From contig CAZGKE010000048.1 of the NCBI GenBank assembly GCA_964526035.1, positions 1 to 23,249 on the forward strand: a DNA stretch of 23,249 nt, read 5' to 3'. Below the pieces are notes generated by a model. It did not search any database and was not told the origin of the DNA. It saw nothing but the letters and a program-made list of their open reading frames with translations. The translations under genes and the position numbers were made by a program. This DNA comes from DAOMOD01 sp964526035 (lineage in GTDB: Bacteria > Pseudomonadota > Gammaproteobacteria > Xanthomonadales > BPKI01). Of the stretch, positions 15,664 through 23,249 are shown piece by piece (positions within the stretch are counted from its first letter, which is position 1; every line of letters begins with the position of its first letter).

Positions 15664-16316
15664 GATTCCGAGCCCTCGTCCGCGTCACCGCCAAGGTTTT
15701 CCAACTTCATGCGCAGCACATCGCTGCGCGCAAACTGGGCGCCATCGCCCTGCAGGCCTTCCCTGTAGGCGGCCGCCGCTTCTTCCGGACGACCAAGATC
15801 AGCCAATGCGTCGCCACGCACTTCGGCCGCCAGGGCAGCGAACGCGCCGCCAGCGAAGTTGCCCGCCAGCGACAGGGCCTGCTGTGCGTCGCCCTGCGCC
15901 AACCTGATTCTTGCCAGACGCAGGGTCGCCAGATCCTTCAGCGCGGCGTCACCACCATGCTCGACCACCCACTGCAGGGAAGCCGCGGTCTTGTCCAGAT
16001 CACCGGAATCCAGCGCTGAATCAGCCTCGCGCAGCGCTGCCAGGGAGGCGTATGGCGTGTTGGTGCGACGCTCCTTGATATCGGCGCCGAGGCGCTCCGC
16101 GAGATCAAGGTCGCGCGAATCGTAGGCCTCGACCAGCTGCTGGAACTGGAGCGCACCCTCGGCCCGCTGCTCGACGCTGTAGTTCTGCCACTGTTGCACG
16201 CCGATGAGCGCTCCGATGCCAAGTACGACACCGCCGAGCAGCGCGCTGCCGTACTGAGCCAGCCAACGGCGAACAACTTCGCCTTGTTCGTGATCGTCCA
16301 GAATTTCAATGGCCAC
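15660..16316 (-). CDS. yfgM: YfgM family TPR protein (periplasmic ancillary SecYEG translocon subunit)
   Basis: YfgM is an inner-membrane protein with a short cytosolic N-terminus, one membrane helix (about residues 25-43, ALLGGVVLGIGALIG) and a periplasmic TPR domain. In E. coli it works with PpiD at the Sec translocon. The N-terminal EILDDHEQGEVVRRWLAQYG matches the family. The GTG at 16316 is chosen because GAGG lies at proper spacing before it. The frame is open to 16463, but that extension would cross the intergenic hairpin and does not look like protein. The product is 218 aa, with TPR-like repeats such as LRLARIRLAQGDAQQALSLA. The GTGA overlap with bamB supports co-translation. Confidence 0.93.
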   Translation of the reverse strand: MAIEILDDHEQGEVVRRWLAQYGSALLGGVVLGIGALIGVQQWQNYSVEQRAEGALQFQQLVEAYDSRDLDLAERLGADIKERRTNTPYASLAALREADSALDSGDLDKTAASLQWVVEHGGDAALKDLATLRLARIRLAQGDAQQALSLAGNFAGGAFAALAAEVRGDALADLGRPEEAAAAYREGLQGDGAQFARSDVLRMKLENLGGDADEGSES

Positions 16317-16359
16317 TGAAACCTCGATAGAACCTGGGTTGAATAGGACAGCGGGAGGC

Positions 16360-16378
16360 CGGAACGCATCGCGTTCCG
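16360..16378. repeat. Perfect hairpin in the rodZ-yfgM gap
   Basis: CGGAACGC-ATC-GCGTTCCG is a perfect 8-bp stem with a three-base loop in the 88-bp gap between rodZ and yfgM. No T tract follows on the minus strand, so it is not a classical terminator. It may be an mRNA stability or processing element inside the operon. Confidence 0.55.
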
Positions 16379-16404
16379 ACCCCCGACGCAGAATAGAGTA
16401 GCCG

Positions 16405-17292
16405 TCAGCCGCCGGACGGCGGCTGAACGCGCCCGTCAGAGGATACCCTGAAGCGGGCCACATTGGCGCGACGCACCTCGCTCAGATCGACGCTGTCGCC
16501 GTTGTAGGTGACTGTTGCACCTTGCGCGTTGCCGATACTCACTTGCAATCCGGCGTTTATCGGATAGCTGCGTTCCGCGCCAGCAGGAAGCATTCCGAAT
16601 TCGAGTCGCTCGCCTCCCGCAGCGTTGACCTCGACCCAGCTCCGCTCGCTGAAGTTCAGGGTCAGCAGGGGTCCGTCCGCGCTGTCTCCGACGGTCCGCG
16701 ACTGCAGAACGGGCGCCGGCAACATCGACGCCAGCATGGCACGCCGGTCGCCGTCTCCGGCTGCAGCTCGCGGCGCGGGGGGGCCCTGATGAATCCGCGT
16801 CAGGTCGTGATCCCCTTTGCTCTCCGGGAGGGCGCTGACGGCAGCGCCGTCCATCAAGGGAGCATCGAGCGATGCGGTTCGCGTCTCCTGTGAAAGGTGC
16901 CCGCCGAACGCCAGAAAGGCAACCGGAACGACCGTGATCGCAGTCAGCACCACGTAGAGTGATTGCCTGGTGAAACGGTCCAGCAGGCGGCGCGACAGCG
17001 GCACCGCCCCGGTGGCAATCAAGGGCGGCGGCGCCACCGATTCCAGCATGCAGTTGTCGACCTCTGATTCTGGAAGACCGACCAGCCGGGCGTAGCTCTT
17101 CAGATAGCCGCGGACGAAAACCGGAGCGCCCAGCGATTCGACATCGTCGCACTCGATGCGACGGACGACCTGGTGCGGCAGGCGAAGCCGGCGACCGGCC
17201 TCCTGAAGGGTGAGCCCCATGGCCTCACGACCATGACGCAGCCGAGCCCCCAGCTTCGGCACCTCGGCCTCGTTTCCGTTCTTTTCACTCAT
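16405..17292 (-). CDS. rodZ: Cytoskeleton protein RodZ
   Basis: RodZ links the MreB cytoskeleton to the inner membrane and helps set cell shape. The 295-aa product has an N-terminal helix-turn-helix domain (about 13-75, including LGARLRHGREAMGLTLQEAG and the FVRGYLKSYARLVGL block), one membrane segment (about 112-129), a Pro/Ala-rich linker and a C-terminal beta domain (about 205-285, with SWVEV and the final DLSEV...ARFRV strand typical of DUF4115). Its start overlaps the pilW stop by 4 bp (ATGA). The next gene is yfgM; ispG and hisS, usual neighbours downstream of rodZ, are absent. Confidence 0.95.
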   Translation of the reverse strand: MSEKNGNEAEVPKLGARLRHGREAMGLTLQEAGRRLRLPHQVVRRIECDDVESLGAPVFVRGYLKSYARLVGLPESEVDNCMLESVAPPPLIATGAVPLSRRLLDRFTRQSLYVVLTAITVVPVAFLAFGGHLSQETRTASLDAPLMDGAAVSALPESKGDHDLTRIHQGPPAPRAAAGDGDRRAMLASMLPAPVLQSRTVGDSADGPLLTLNFSERSWVEVNAAGGERLEFGMLPAGAERSYPINAGLQVSIGNAQGATVTYNGDSVDLSEVRRANVARFRVSSDGRVQPPSGG

Positions 17293-18057
17293 GATGTTTC
17301 CGACGGTTCGAGGGAACGCGCCTGCTCGGAGTCCGGGAAGGTTTCCCGCAGGCGGCGCAGATAGGTTCGGGCAGCGTCACTGTCGCCCATCTCAAGCTCT
17401 ATGGCATGACCCAGCCGGAGCGCCTCCGGTCCCAACGGCGATACCGATTCCAGACGCTGCAGGAACGCCCGGGCACGCAGATATTCGCCCTTGTCGTAAT
17501 GAATCGAAGCCAGCTGGAACAGCGCCGCTCCGTTGTTGGGTTGACGCTGCAGGACGGCACGAAAGCGCGACTCGGCCAGCGCCGAGTTGCCGCTGGAGTG
17601 CGCGCACAGGGCCGAGTTGAGCAAGGCCAGGTTGGGTGTGTCATAGAACGGGTCGGCAAGCGCCCGCTCGAAGCTCGCCTCGGCCTCGTCATAGCGACGT
17701 TCCCGACACAGCCAGCGCGCATAGTTCTGCTGATAGACGCCGCTCTTCGGCGCCAGCTCCACTGCACGCCGGTAGTGTTCGCCCGACGCGATCGCGTTGC
17801 CAATCTGCTCCTGCAGGACGGCCATCAGCGTGTGCGCCTTGGCGCTTTTCGGATCCTGGGCAATCGCCCGGTTGATGCGGTCCTGGGCGATTTCCAGTCG
17901 GCCCTGCTCAAGATAGCCCTGGGCGAGACGAAGGTTGATGTCGGCTGCGGACTCCTGCTCGGTCATCTCGCCGGTGCTGCGTGGCTGCTGGGATGCGCAG
18001 CCTGCCAGGGCCAGCACGGCGGCCAGCAGGATGACCCACGTCAGCGCTGCATTCTTC

Positions 18058-18068
<11 letters not shown>
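17289..18068 (-). CDS. pilW: Type IV pilus biogenesis/stability lipoprotein PilW (PilF)
   Basis: PilW/PilF is an outer-membrane lipoprotein needed to localise and multimerise the PilQ secretin of type IV pili. The start at 18068 gives a lipoprotein signal with lipobox LALAGC (Cys24). The mature part is made of TPR units, for example INLRLAQGYLEQGRLEIAQ, AHTLMAVLQEQIGN, YQQNYARWLCRERRYDEAE and ALFQLASIHYDKGEYLRAR. The 259-aa length fits the family. It overlaps rlmN by 11 bp upstream and rodZ by 4 bp downstream. The position between rlmN and rodZ is the same as in Pseudomonas. Confidence 0.95.
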
Positions 18069-19185
<1,117 letters not shown>

Positions 19186-19207
19186 GTCCGAACCAGGGCT
19201 CACGCGC

Positions 19208-19633
19208 TTACCGGTCGCAAAGATCGGTGGCAGTGAAGAAATAGGCTATCTCCTGACGCGCGGTTTCCGGTGCATCCGACCCGTGCACGGCGTTGGCGTC
19301 GATGCTTTCCGCGAAGTCGGCGCGAATGGTGCCGGGTGCAGCGTCCTTGGGATTGGTGGCGCCCATGACTTCACGATTCCTGGCGATGGCATCGTTGCCT
19401 TCCAGCACCTGAATCAGAACCGGGCCGGAAATCATGAAATCGACCAGCGCCTTGAAGAAGGGGCGCTCGCGGTGCACCGCATAAAAGCCCTCGGCCTCTT
19501 CGCGACTCAACTGCTTCATGCGGGCCGCGACAATGCGCAGTCCCGCCTTCTCGAAACGGGTGTAGATCTCGCCAATGACGTTCTTCGCCACGGCGTCGGG
19601 TTTGATGATGGATAGGGTGCGCTCCAGCGCCAT
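19208..19633 (-). CDS. ndk: Nucleoside diphosphate kinase
   Basis: Ndk transfers the terminal phosphate of ATP to other nucleoside diphosphates through a phosphohistidine. The 141-aa product has the usual length, the N-terminal ERTLSIIKPDAV, the FMISGPVL block and the active-site NAVHGSD with His117. It is the first gene of the minus-strand cluster that runs to der. Upstream lies an unusual region with a terminator-like hairpin about 65 bp before the ATG, which could end another transcript or attenuate this one. Confidence 0.98.
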   Translation of the reverse strand: MALERTLSIIKPDAVAKNVIGEIYTRFEKAGLRIVAARMKQLSREEAEGFYAVHRERPFFKALVDFMISGPVLIQVLEGNDAIARNREVMGATNPKDAAPGTIRADFAESIDANAVHGSDAPETARQEIAYFFTATDLCDR

Positions 19634-19696
19634 GTCCGGGAAATCCTCTGCAGATAGACGGCGCCGACCAAGGGTCGACGAAATGTGAAGAAGCGT

Positions 19697-19723
19697 AACA
19701 CAAAACCCGCGCTGAAACGCGGG
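19697..19723 (-). terminator. Intrinsic terminator-like hairpin upstream of ndk
   Basis: On the minus strand CCCGCG-TTTCAG-CGCGGG is followed by TTTTGTGTT, a classical intrinsic terminator shape. It points toward ndk but lies before its start, so it would end a minus-strand transcript begun in the ndk-psrA gap. One arm (19704-19710, AACCCGC) can instead pair with GCGGGTT at 19728-19734, giving a mutually exclusive fold. Confidence 0.55.
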
Positions 19724-19787
19724 CTTAGCGGGTTATTCGCAGCGCCAGTCTAACGAAGTCCCGCAACTTTGCCCAAGGGGTCGACAA

Positions 19788-19808
19788 GGACGCTGCCCAT
19801 CAGCGTCC
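19788..19808. repeat. Strong stem-loop in the ndk-psrA gap
   Basis: GGACGCTG-CCCAT-CAGCGTCC is a perfect 8-bp stem with a five-base loop. No T tract follows on the plus strand. Together with the terminator at 19697-19723 it could form the body of a small minus-strand RNA or leader. Confidence 0.45.
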
Positions 19809-19836
19809 CACGCCCCTCGTCGGTGGTTCTTCGCTC

Positions 19837-19863
19837 TGCTAATATTCAAACGGTTGTTTGAAT
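19837..19863 (+). promoter_or_regulatory. psrA promoter with PsrA-type operator
   Basis: An extended -10 element TGC-TAATAT (19837-19845) overlaps a perfect inverted repeat, ATTCAAAC-GGTT-GTTTGAAT (19844-19863). The core CAAAC-N4-GTTTG fits the consensus reported for Pseudomonas PsrA sites ([G/C]AAAC-N2-4-GTTT[G/C]). It immediately precedes the psrA-like gene, so autorepression is the natural reading. No good -35 was seen, as is common with extended -10 promoters. Confidence 0.75.
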
Positions 19864-19874
19864 CCATCGACCCC

Positions 19875-20495
19875 TTGAAGACCGCAAACTTCTCCACGCG
19901 CGACCGCATCCTCGGTGCCGCCGAACGCCTGTTCGCCGAACGCGGACTGGAGGGCGCCTCGCTGCGCCAGCTGACCGCCGAAGCCAAGGTCAACCTGGCG
20001 GCAGTGAACTATCACTTCGGCTCCAAGGACAACCTGATCGCGGAAGTTTTCAGCCGCCGCCTCGACCAGCTTGGCGAGGACCGCCTTGCGGCGCTTGCTA
20101 CCGCACGGGCCAAGGGCGACCCGAAGCTTGAGGACCTGCTGCACGCCTTTGTCGAACCAGCGCTGGCGATGACTCTGGGCGAGTCCGGCGGCGGCGCCTT
20201 CATGCGCGTGCTGGCGCATGCCTATGCCGAGCAGAACGAACAGCTTCGCTCGTTCCTTTCCGAGCGCTACGGGCACGTGCTGAAGACCTTTGCAGAGGCG
20301 TTTGCCGAAGTGCTGCCGCATCTTGCGCGCGAAACGCTTTACTGGCGCCTGGATTTCGTCGCCGGCGCGCTGGTCTATGCGATGGCCGAGTTCGGCCTGA
20401 TCCGGCGTCGCGCTGGTGTCAGCGACCAGGCACATCGCGCACGTGCCGCCACCCAGTTCATCCAGTTTGCCGCTGCCGGTCTGCGCGCCGACTGA
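19875..20495 (+). CDS. psrA: TetR-family regulator, PsrA-like (fatty-acid responsive)
   Basis: This is a 206-aa TetR-type repressor. The N-terminal DNA-binding domain (about 8-60) includes RILGAAERLFAERG and the recognition helix region VNLAAVNYHFGSK, which is very close to PsrA of Pseudomonas, as is LEDLLH further on. PsrA represses its own gene and beta-oxidation genes and is released by long-chain fatty acids. The perfect PsrA-type operator just upstream and the beta-oxidation genes downstream agree. No ATG is available; TTG at 19875 is chosen because a TTG at 19854 lies inside the operator and almost at the predicted transcript start. It is 34 bp from the next gene, so probably co-transcribed. 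Confidence 0.88.
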   Translation: MKTANFSTRDRILGAAERLFAERGLEGASLRQLTAEAKVNLAAVNYHFGSKDNLIAEVFSRRLDQLGEDRLAALATARAKGDPKLEDLLHAFVEPALAMTLGESGGGAFMRVLAHAYAEQNEQLRSFLSERYGHVLKTFAEAFAEVLPHLARETLYWRLDFVAGALVYAMAEFGLIRRRAGVSDQAHRARAATQFIQFAAAGLRAD

Positions 20496-20529
20496 GCCCT
20501 CATCGACAACGTCAGATCAAGAGGAACGC

Positions 20530-22896
20530 ATGAGCACTTTCCGACTGAAAATCCGCAAGGCCGCCGTTCTCGGTGCCGGCGTCATGGGCGCACAGATCGC
20601 CGCGCATCTGACCGCCGCCGGCGTCGAGACTTTCCTGTTCGACCTCCCGGCAAAGGATGGCGACAAGAACGGCATCGTCGACCGCGCCATCGCCGGCCTT
20701 CACAAGCTGTCGCCCTCGCCGCTGGCGACGAAGGACGTGGCGGGCAGGCTGATCGCCTGCAATTACGATGAGCACCTGCCGCGCCTGGCAGAGGCCGACC
20801 TGATCATCGAGGCGATCGCCGAACGGATGGACTGGAAGCGCGACCTCTACGCCAAGGTGGCCCCTCACGTGTCCCCGACTGCGGTGCTGGCCAGCAACAC
20901 TTCCGGTCTATCAATCAACAGCTTGGCAGAAGTACTTCCCAAGGAACTTCATGCACGCTTCTGCGGCGTGCATTTCTTCAACCCGCCGCGCTACATGCAC
21001 CTGGCCGAGCTGATCCCCGCCGTGTCCAGCGACGCGGACATGCTGCAGCAGCTCGAGGCATTCCTTACTACTACGCTCGGCAAGGGCGTGGTCTATGCCA
21101 AGGACACTCCCAACTTCATCGGCAACCGCATCGGGGTGTTCTCGATGCTCTCGACCATGCACCACACGGTGCAGTTCGGTCTCGGCTTCGACGTGGTCGA
21201 CGCGCTCACCGGGCCGGCCGTCGGTCGCCCCAAATCGGCGACCTACCGCACCTCCGACGTGGTCGGCCTGGACACCATGGCGCACGTCATCAAGACCATG
21301 GCGGACACCCTGCCCGACGATCCCTGGCACCGCTACTTCAAGGCGCCGGAGTGGCTTGCTGCGCTGATCGAGAAGGGCGCCCTCGGTCAGAAGGCCGGCG
21401 CTGGCTTCTACCGCAAGGCCGGCAAGGAGATCCAGGTGCTGGATCTGGCCGCGAAGGACTACCGTGCATCGCAGCAGGCCGCCAGCGAGGAAGTGGCCGC
21501 GATCCTCAAACTCAAGGATCCGGCCGAGAAGTTCGGCAAGCTGCGTGACAGCAGCGACCCGCAGGCGCAGTTCCTGTGGGCCTGCTTCCGCGATCTCTTC
21601 CACTACACCGCCTTTCATCTGGCCGACATCGCCGACAACGCACGCGACGTCGACTTCGCCATCCGCTGGGGCTACGGCTGGGCGCAGGGTCCCTTCGAAA
21701 CCTGGCAGGCGGCAGGCTGGAAACAGGTCGCTGCCTGGATCGAGGAGGACATCAAGTCCGGCAAGTCGATGAGCGACGCCGCCCTGCCGGCGTGGGTGAA
21801 CGACGGCCGCGACGGCGTGCACGACAAGGGCGGCTCTTATGCGCCGTCCGACGACACCATGCGGTCACGCTCGTCGAACCCGGTCTACCGGCGCCAGGCG
21901 TTCCCCGACGCGATCATCGGCGAGCGCTTCGACACCGGGACCACCGTGTTCGAGACCGATGCCGTTCGCTGCTGGCACGCCGGCGATGACGTCGCGGTGC
22001 TGTCGTTCAAGACCAAGATGAACACGGTTTCCGACGGCGTGCTGGACGGCATCCAGCGTGCCGTCGACGCGGCCGAGGACGGCTTCAGGGGCCTGGTGCT
22101 GTGGCAAAGTCGAGAGCCATTCTCCGCCGGTGCCGACCTGTCCGGCGCCATGGAAGCGCTGCAAGCCGGCAAGCTGGCCGAGTTCGAGGCCATGGTCGCC
22201 ACCTTCCAGGCCACCAGCCAGCGCATCAAGTACTCACTGGTGCCGGTGGTGGCTGCGGTGCGCGGCATGGCGCTGGGCGGCGGCTGCGAGTTCCAGATGC
22301 ATTCGGCACGCACGGTGGCTTCGCTGGAAAGCTACATTGGTCTGGTGGAGGCCGGCGTCGGCCTGCTGCCGGCTGGCGGAGGCCTGAAGGAAATCGCCGC
22401 CCGCGTCGGCAGCCAGGGCGGCGACGTCTTCGCCGGGCTCAAGCCGTGGTTCGAGACCGTGGCCATGGGCAAGGTTTCGGGCTCGGCGCTGGAAGCCAAG
22501 CAGATGGGCCTGCTGCGCGAATCCGACGTGGTGGTGTTCAACACCCACGAAGTGCTGCACGTGGCGAAGCAGGTGGCCGCCGCGCTGGCCGAGAGCGGCT
22601 ACCGCCCGCCCCTGCCCGCGCGTCGCATCCCGGTTGCCGGCGACGTCGGCATTGCCACCTTCAAGATGATGCTGGTCAACATGCTGGAAGGCCGCTTCAT
22701 CAGCGAACACGACATGGAAGTGTCCACGCGCATCGCCAGCGTCATGTGCGGCGGTGAAGTGGATCGCGGCAGCGAAGTCGACGAGGACTGGCTGCTGCGC
22801 CTGGAGCGCGAACACTTCGTCGCCCTCGCCCAGATGCCGAAGACCCAGGAACGCATCGTCCACACCCTGAAAACCGGCAAGCCGCTGAGGAATTGA
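20530..22896 (+). CDS. Bifunctional 3-hydroxyacyl-CoA dehydrogenase / enoyl-CoA hydratase (FadN-type order)
   Basis: This enzyme catalyses the hydration and NAD-dependent oxidation steps of fatty-acid beta-oxidation. The 788-aa product has the dehydrogenase first: NAD loop VLGAGVMGAQIA (13-24), ASNTSGLSI, and VHFFNPP with catalytic His148. The C-terminal domain is a crotonase: oxyanion loop SAGADLSGA, then Glu587 in GGCEF and Glu607 in LVEAGVG, with the same 20-residue spacing as the catalytic pair of mitochondrial hydratase. This order is the reverse of E. coli FadB and matches Bacillus FadN. The ATG at 20530 has a strong GAGGAA ribosome site; an earlier in-frame start would overlap psrA. 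The partner thiolase gene follows after 135 bp. Confidence 0.95.
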   Translation: MSTFRLKIRKAAVLGAGVMGAQIAAHLTAAGVETFLFDLPAKDGDKNGIVDRAIAGLHKLSPSPLATKDVAGRLIACNYDEHLPRLAEADLIIEAIAERMDWKRDLYAKVAPHVSPTAVLASNTSGLSINSLAEVLPKELHARFCGVHFFNPPRYMHLAELIPAVSSDADMLQQLEAFLTTTLGKGVVYAKDTPNFIGNRIGVFSMLSTMHHTVQFGLGFDVVDALTGPAVGRPKSATYRTSDVVGLDTMAHVIKTMADTLPDDPWHRYFKAPEWLAALIEKGALGQKAGAGFYRKAGKEIQVLDLAAKDYRASQQAASEEVAAILKLKDPAEKFGKLRDSSDPQAQFLWACFRDLFHYTAFHLADIADNARDVDFAIRWGYGWAQGPFETWQAAGWKQVAAWIEEDIKSGKSMSDAALPAWVNDGRDGVHDKGGSYAPSDDTMRSRSSNPVYRRQAFPDAIIGERFDTGTTVFETDAVRCWHAGDDVAVLSFKTKMNTVSDGVLDGIQRAVDAAEDGFRGLVLWQSREPFSAGADLSGAMEALQAGKLAEFEAMVATFQATSQRIKYSLVPVVAAVRGMALGGGCEFQMHSARTVASLESYIGLVEAGVGLLPAGGGLKEIAARVGSQGGDVFAGLKPWFETVAMGKVSGSALEAKQMGLLRESDVVVFNTHEVLHVAKQVAAALAESGYRPPLPARRIPVAGDVGIATFKMMLVNMLEGRFISEHDMEVSTRIASVMCGGEVDRGSEVDEDWLLRLEREHFVALAQMPKTQERIVHTLKTGKPLRN

Positions 22897-22911
22897 GCCA
22901 GAACAGCATCA

Positions 22912-23001
22912 GTCCGCAAAGGACGCGAAGAACGCAAATGACCGAGAAAGAATAGACATTTTTCCTTCTTTTCCTTTGCGCTCTTTGCGTCCTTCGCGGA
23001 C
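22912..23001. repeat. Long inverted repeat of 9-bp units between beta-oxidation genes
   Basis: Two 27-bp arms (22912-22938 and 22975-23001) are inverted copies with 24 of 27 positions matching, around an AT-rich 36-base loop. Each arm is itself about three tandem units of CGCAAAGGA (variants CGCGAAGAA, CGCAAATGA). I recall similar CGCAAAGGA-type runs in intergenic DNA of many bacteria, so it is probably a dispersed intergenic element. It sits inside the presumed operon, just before the thiolase ribosome site, and encodes no protein. Confidence 0.85.
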
Positions 23002-23031
23002 AAACACGCTTCTGAATTCCGGAGAATCCCC

Positions 23032-23249
23032 ATGACACAGATCCAGGACGCCTACATCGTCGCCGCCACCCGCACTCCGGTCGGCAAGGCGCCGCGCGGC
23101 GTGTTCCGCAATACCCGTCCCGATGAAATGCTGGCCCACGTCATCCGTGCGGTGATGGCGCAGGCGCCCGGCATTGATGCCATGCGCATCGAGGACGCCA
23201 TCATCGGCTGCGCCATGCCCGAGGGCGAGCAGGGCATGAACGTGGCGCG
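23032..23249 (+). CDS. Acetyl-CoA C-acyltransferase (thiolase), 5' part only
   Basis: This is the beginning of the beta-oxidation thiolase, which cleaves 3-ketoacyl-CoA to acetyl-CoA and a shortened acyl-CoA. Only 72 codons are in the window. They read as a thiolase N-terminus: DAYIVAATRTPVGKAPRG, then IEDAIIGCAMPEGEQGMNVA, which is a FadA/FadI family signature. The nucleophilic cysteine lies beyond the window edge. The ATG at 23032 has a GGAGAA ribosome site. It follows the bifunctional dehydrogenase/hydratase, its expected partner subunit. Confidence 0.93.
   Translation, partial: MTQIQDAYIVAATRTPVGKAPRGVFRNTRPDEMLAHVIRAVMAQAPGIDAMRIEDAIIGCAMPEGEQGMNVA

Noticed and set aside
11144..15768. 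Several long plus-strand frames opposite moeA, der and bamB
   Set aside because: They are low-complexity, lack ribosome sites and mirror genes with full family motifs on the minus strand.
22599..23139. Minus-strand frames across the intergenic repeat
   Set aside because: They read through the inverted repeat and antisense of beta-oxidation genes; no start signals or domains.

Overview
The window is a GC-rich (about 64% by eye), densely coded stretch of a gammaproteobacterial chromosome. The gene order ndk-rlmN-pilW-rodZ-yfgM-bamB-der, the E. coli-like FolD, and a PsrA-type regulator placed next to fatty-acid oxidation genes all point to Gammaproteobacteria. A MoeB with an N-terminal rhodanese domain and a secreted enzyme ending in a DGFE-type tail make the order Xanthomonadales (Lysobacterales) the best guess. 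That placement is an inference. No phage, transposase, CRISPR array, tRNA or rRNA was seen.

Region 1 (51-3675, minus strand) is a complete TRAP transporter operon, tatT-dctP-dctQ-dctM. A trimeric TatT-type lipoprotein joins the usual binding protein and the two membrane subunits. The binding protein has Trp where the usual substrate-anchoring Arg sits. Region 2 (3901-9832) holds single genes: folD (-), a DUF1244 protein (+), a secreted glucose/sorbosone dehydrogenase-type enzyme (-), a membrane-anchored coiled-coil protein with a pilin-like C-terminal domain (-), a serine-type glutaminase (-), a small secreted protein of unknown function (+) and a diheme cytochrome c lipoprotein with an added four-cysteine loop (-).

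Region 3 (10011-13060, minus) is a molybdenum-cofactor cluster, mobA-moeA-moeB, with moeA and moeB overlapping by 4 bp. Region 4 (13104-19633, minus) is the conserved housekeeping cluster ndk-rlmN-pilW-rodZ-yfgM-bamB-der, with most genes overlapping or abutting. It combines nucleotide metabolism, rRNA/tRNA methylation, type IV pilus assembly, cell shape, outer-membrane protein assembly and ribosome assembly. The ispG-hisS pair that usually sits between rodZ and yfgM is absent, and a short gap with a perfect hairpin lies there instead.

Region 5 (about 19697-23249) is a fatty-acid beta-oxidation module on the plus strand: a psrA-like TetR regulator with a perfect operator over its own promoter, a large bifunctional enzyme with dehydrogenase and hydratase domains in FadN order, and the start of a thiolase cut by the window edge. 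A long inverted repeat built of 9-bp units separates the last two genes. Between psrA and ndk, a minus-strand terminator with a competing alternative pairing and a second strong hairpin suggest a small RNA or an attenuated leader.

No gene-free stretch exceeds 300 bp. The longest (6514-6803) shows only a weak 5-bp inverted repeat. No wholly new multi-gene system is evident. The most promising leads are the pilin-like membrane protein, the ndk-upstream RNA structure, the DGFE tail, the four-cysteine cytochrome loop and the TatT-type TRAP system.
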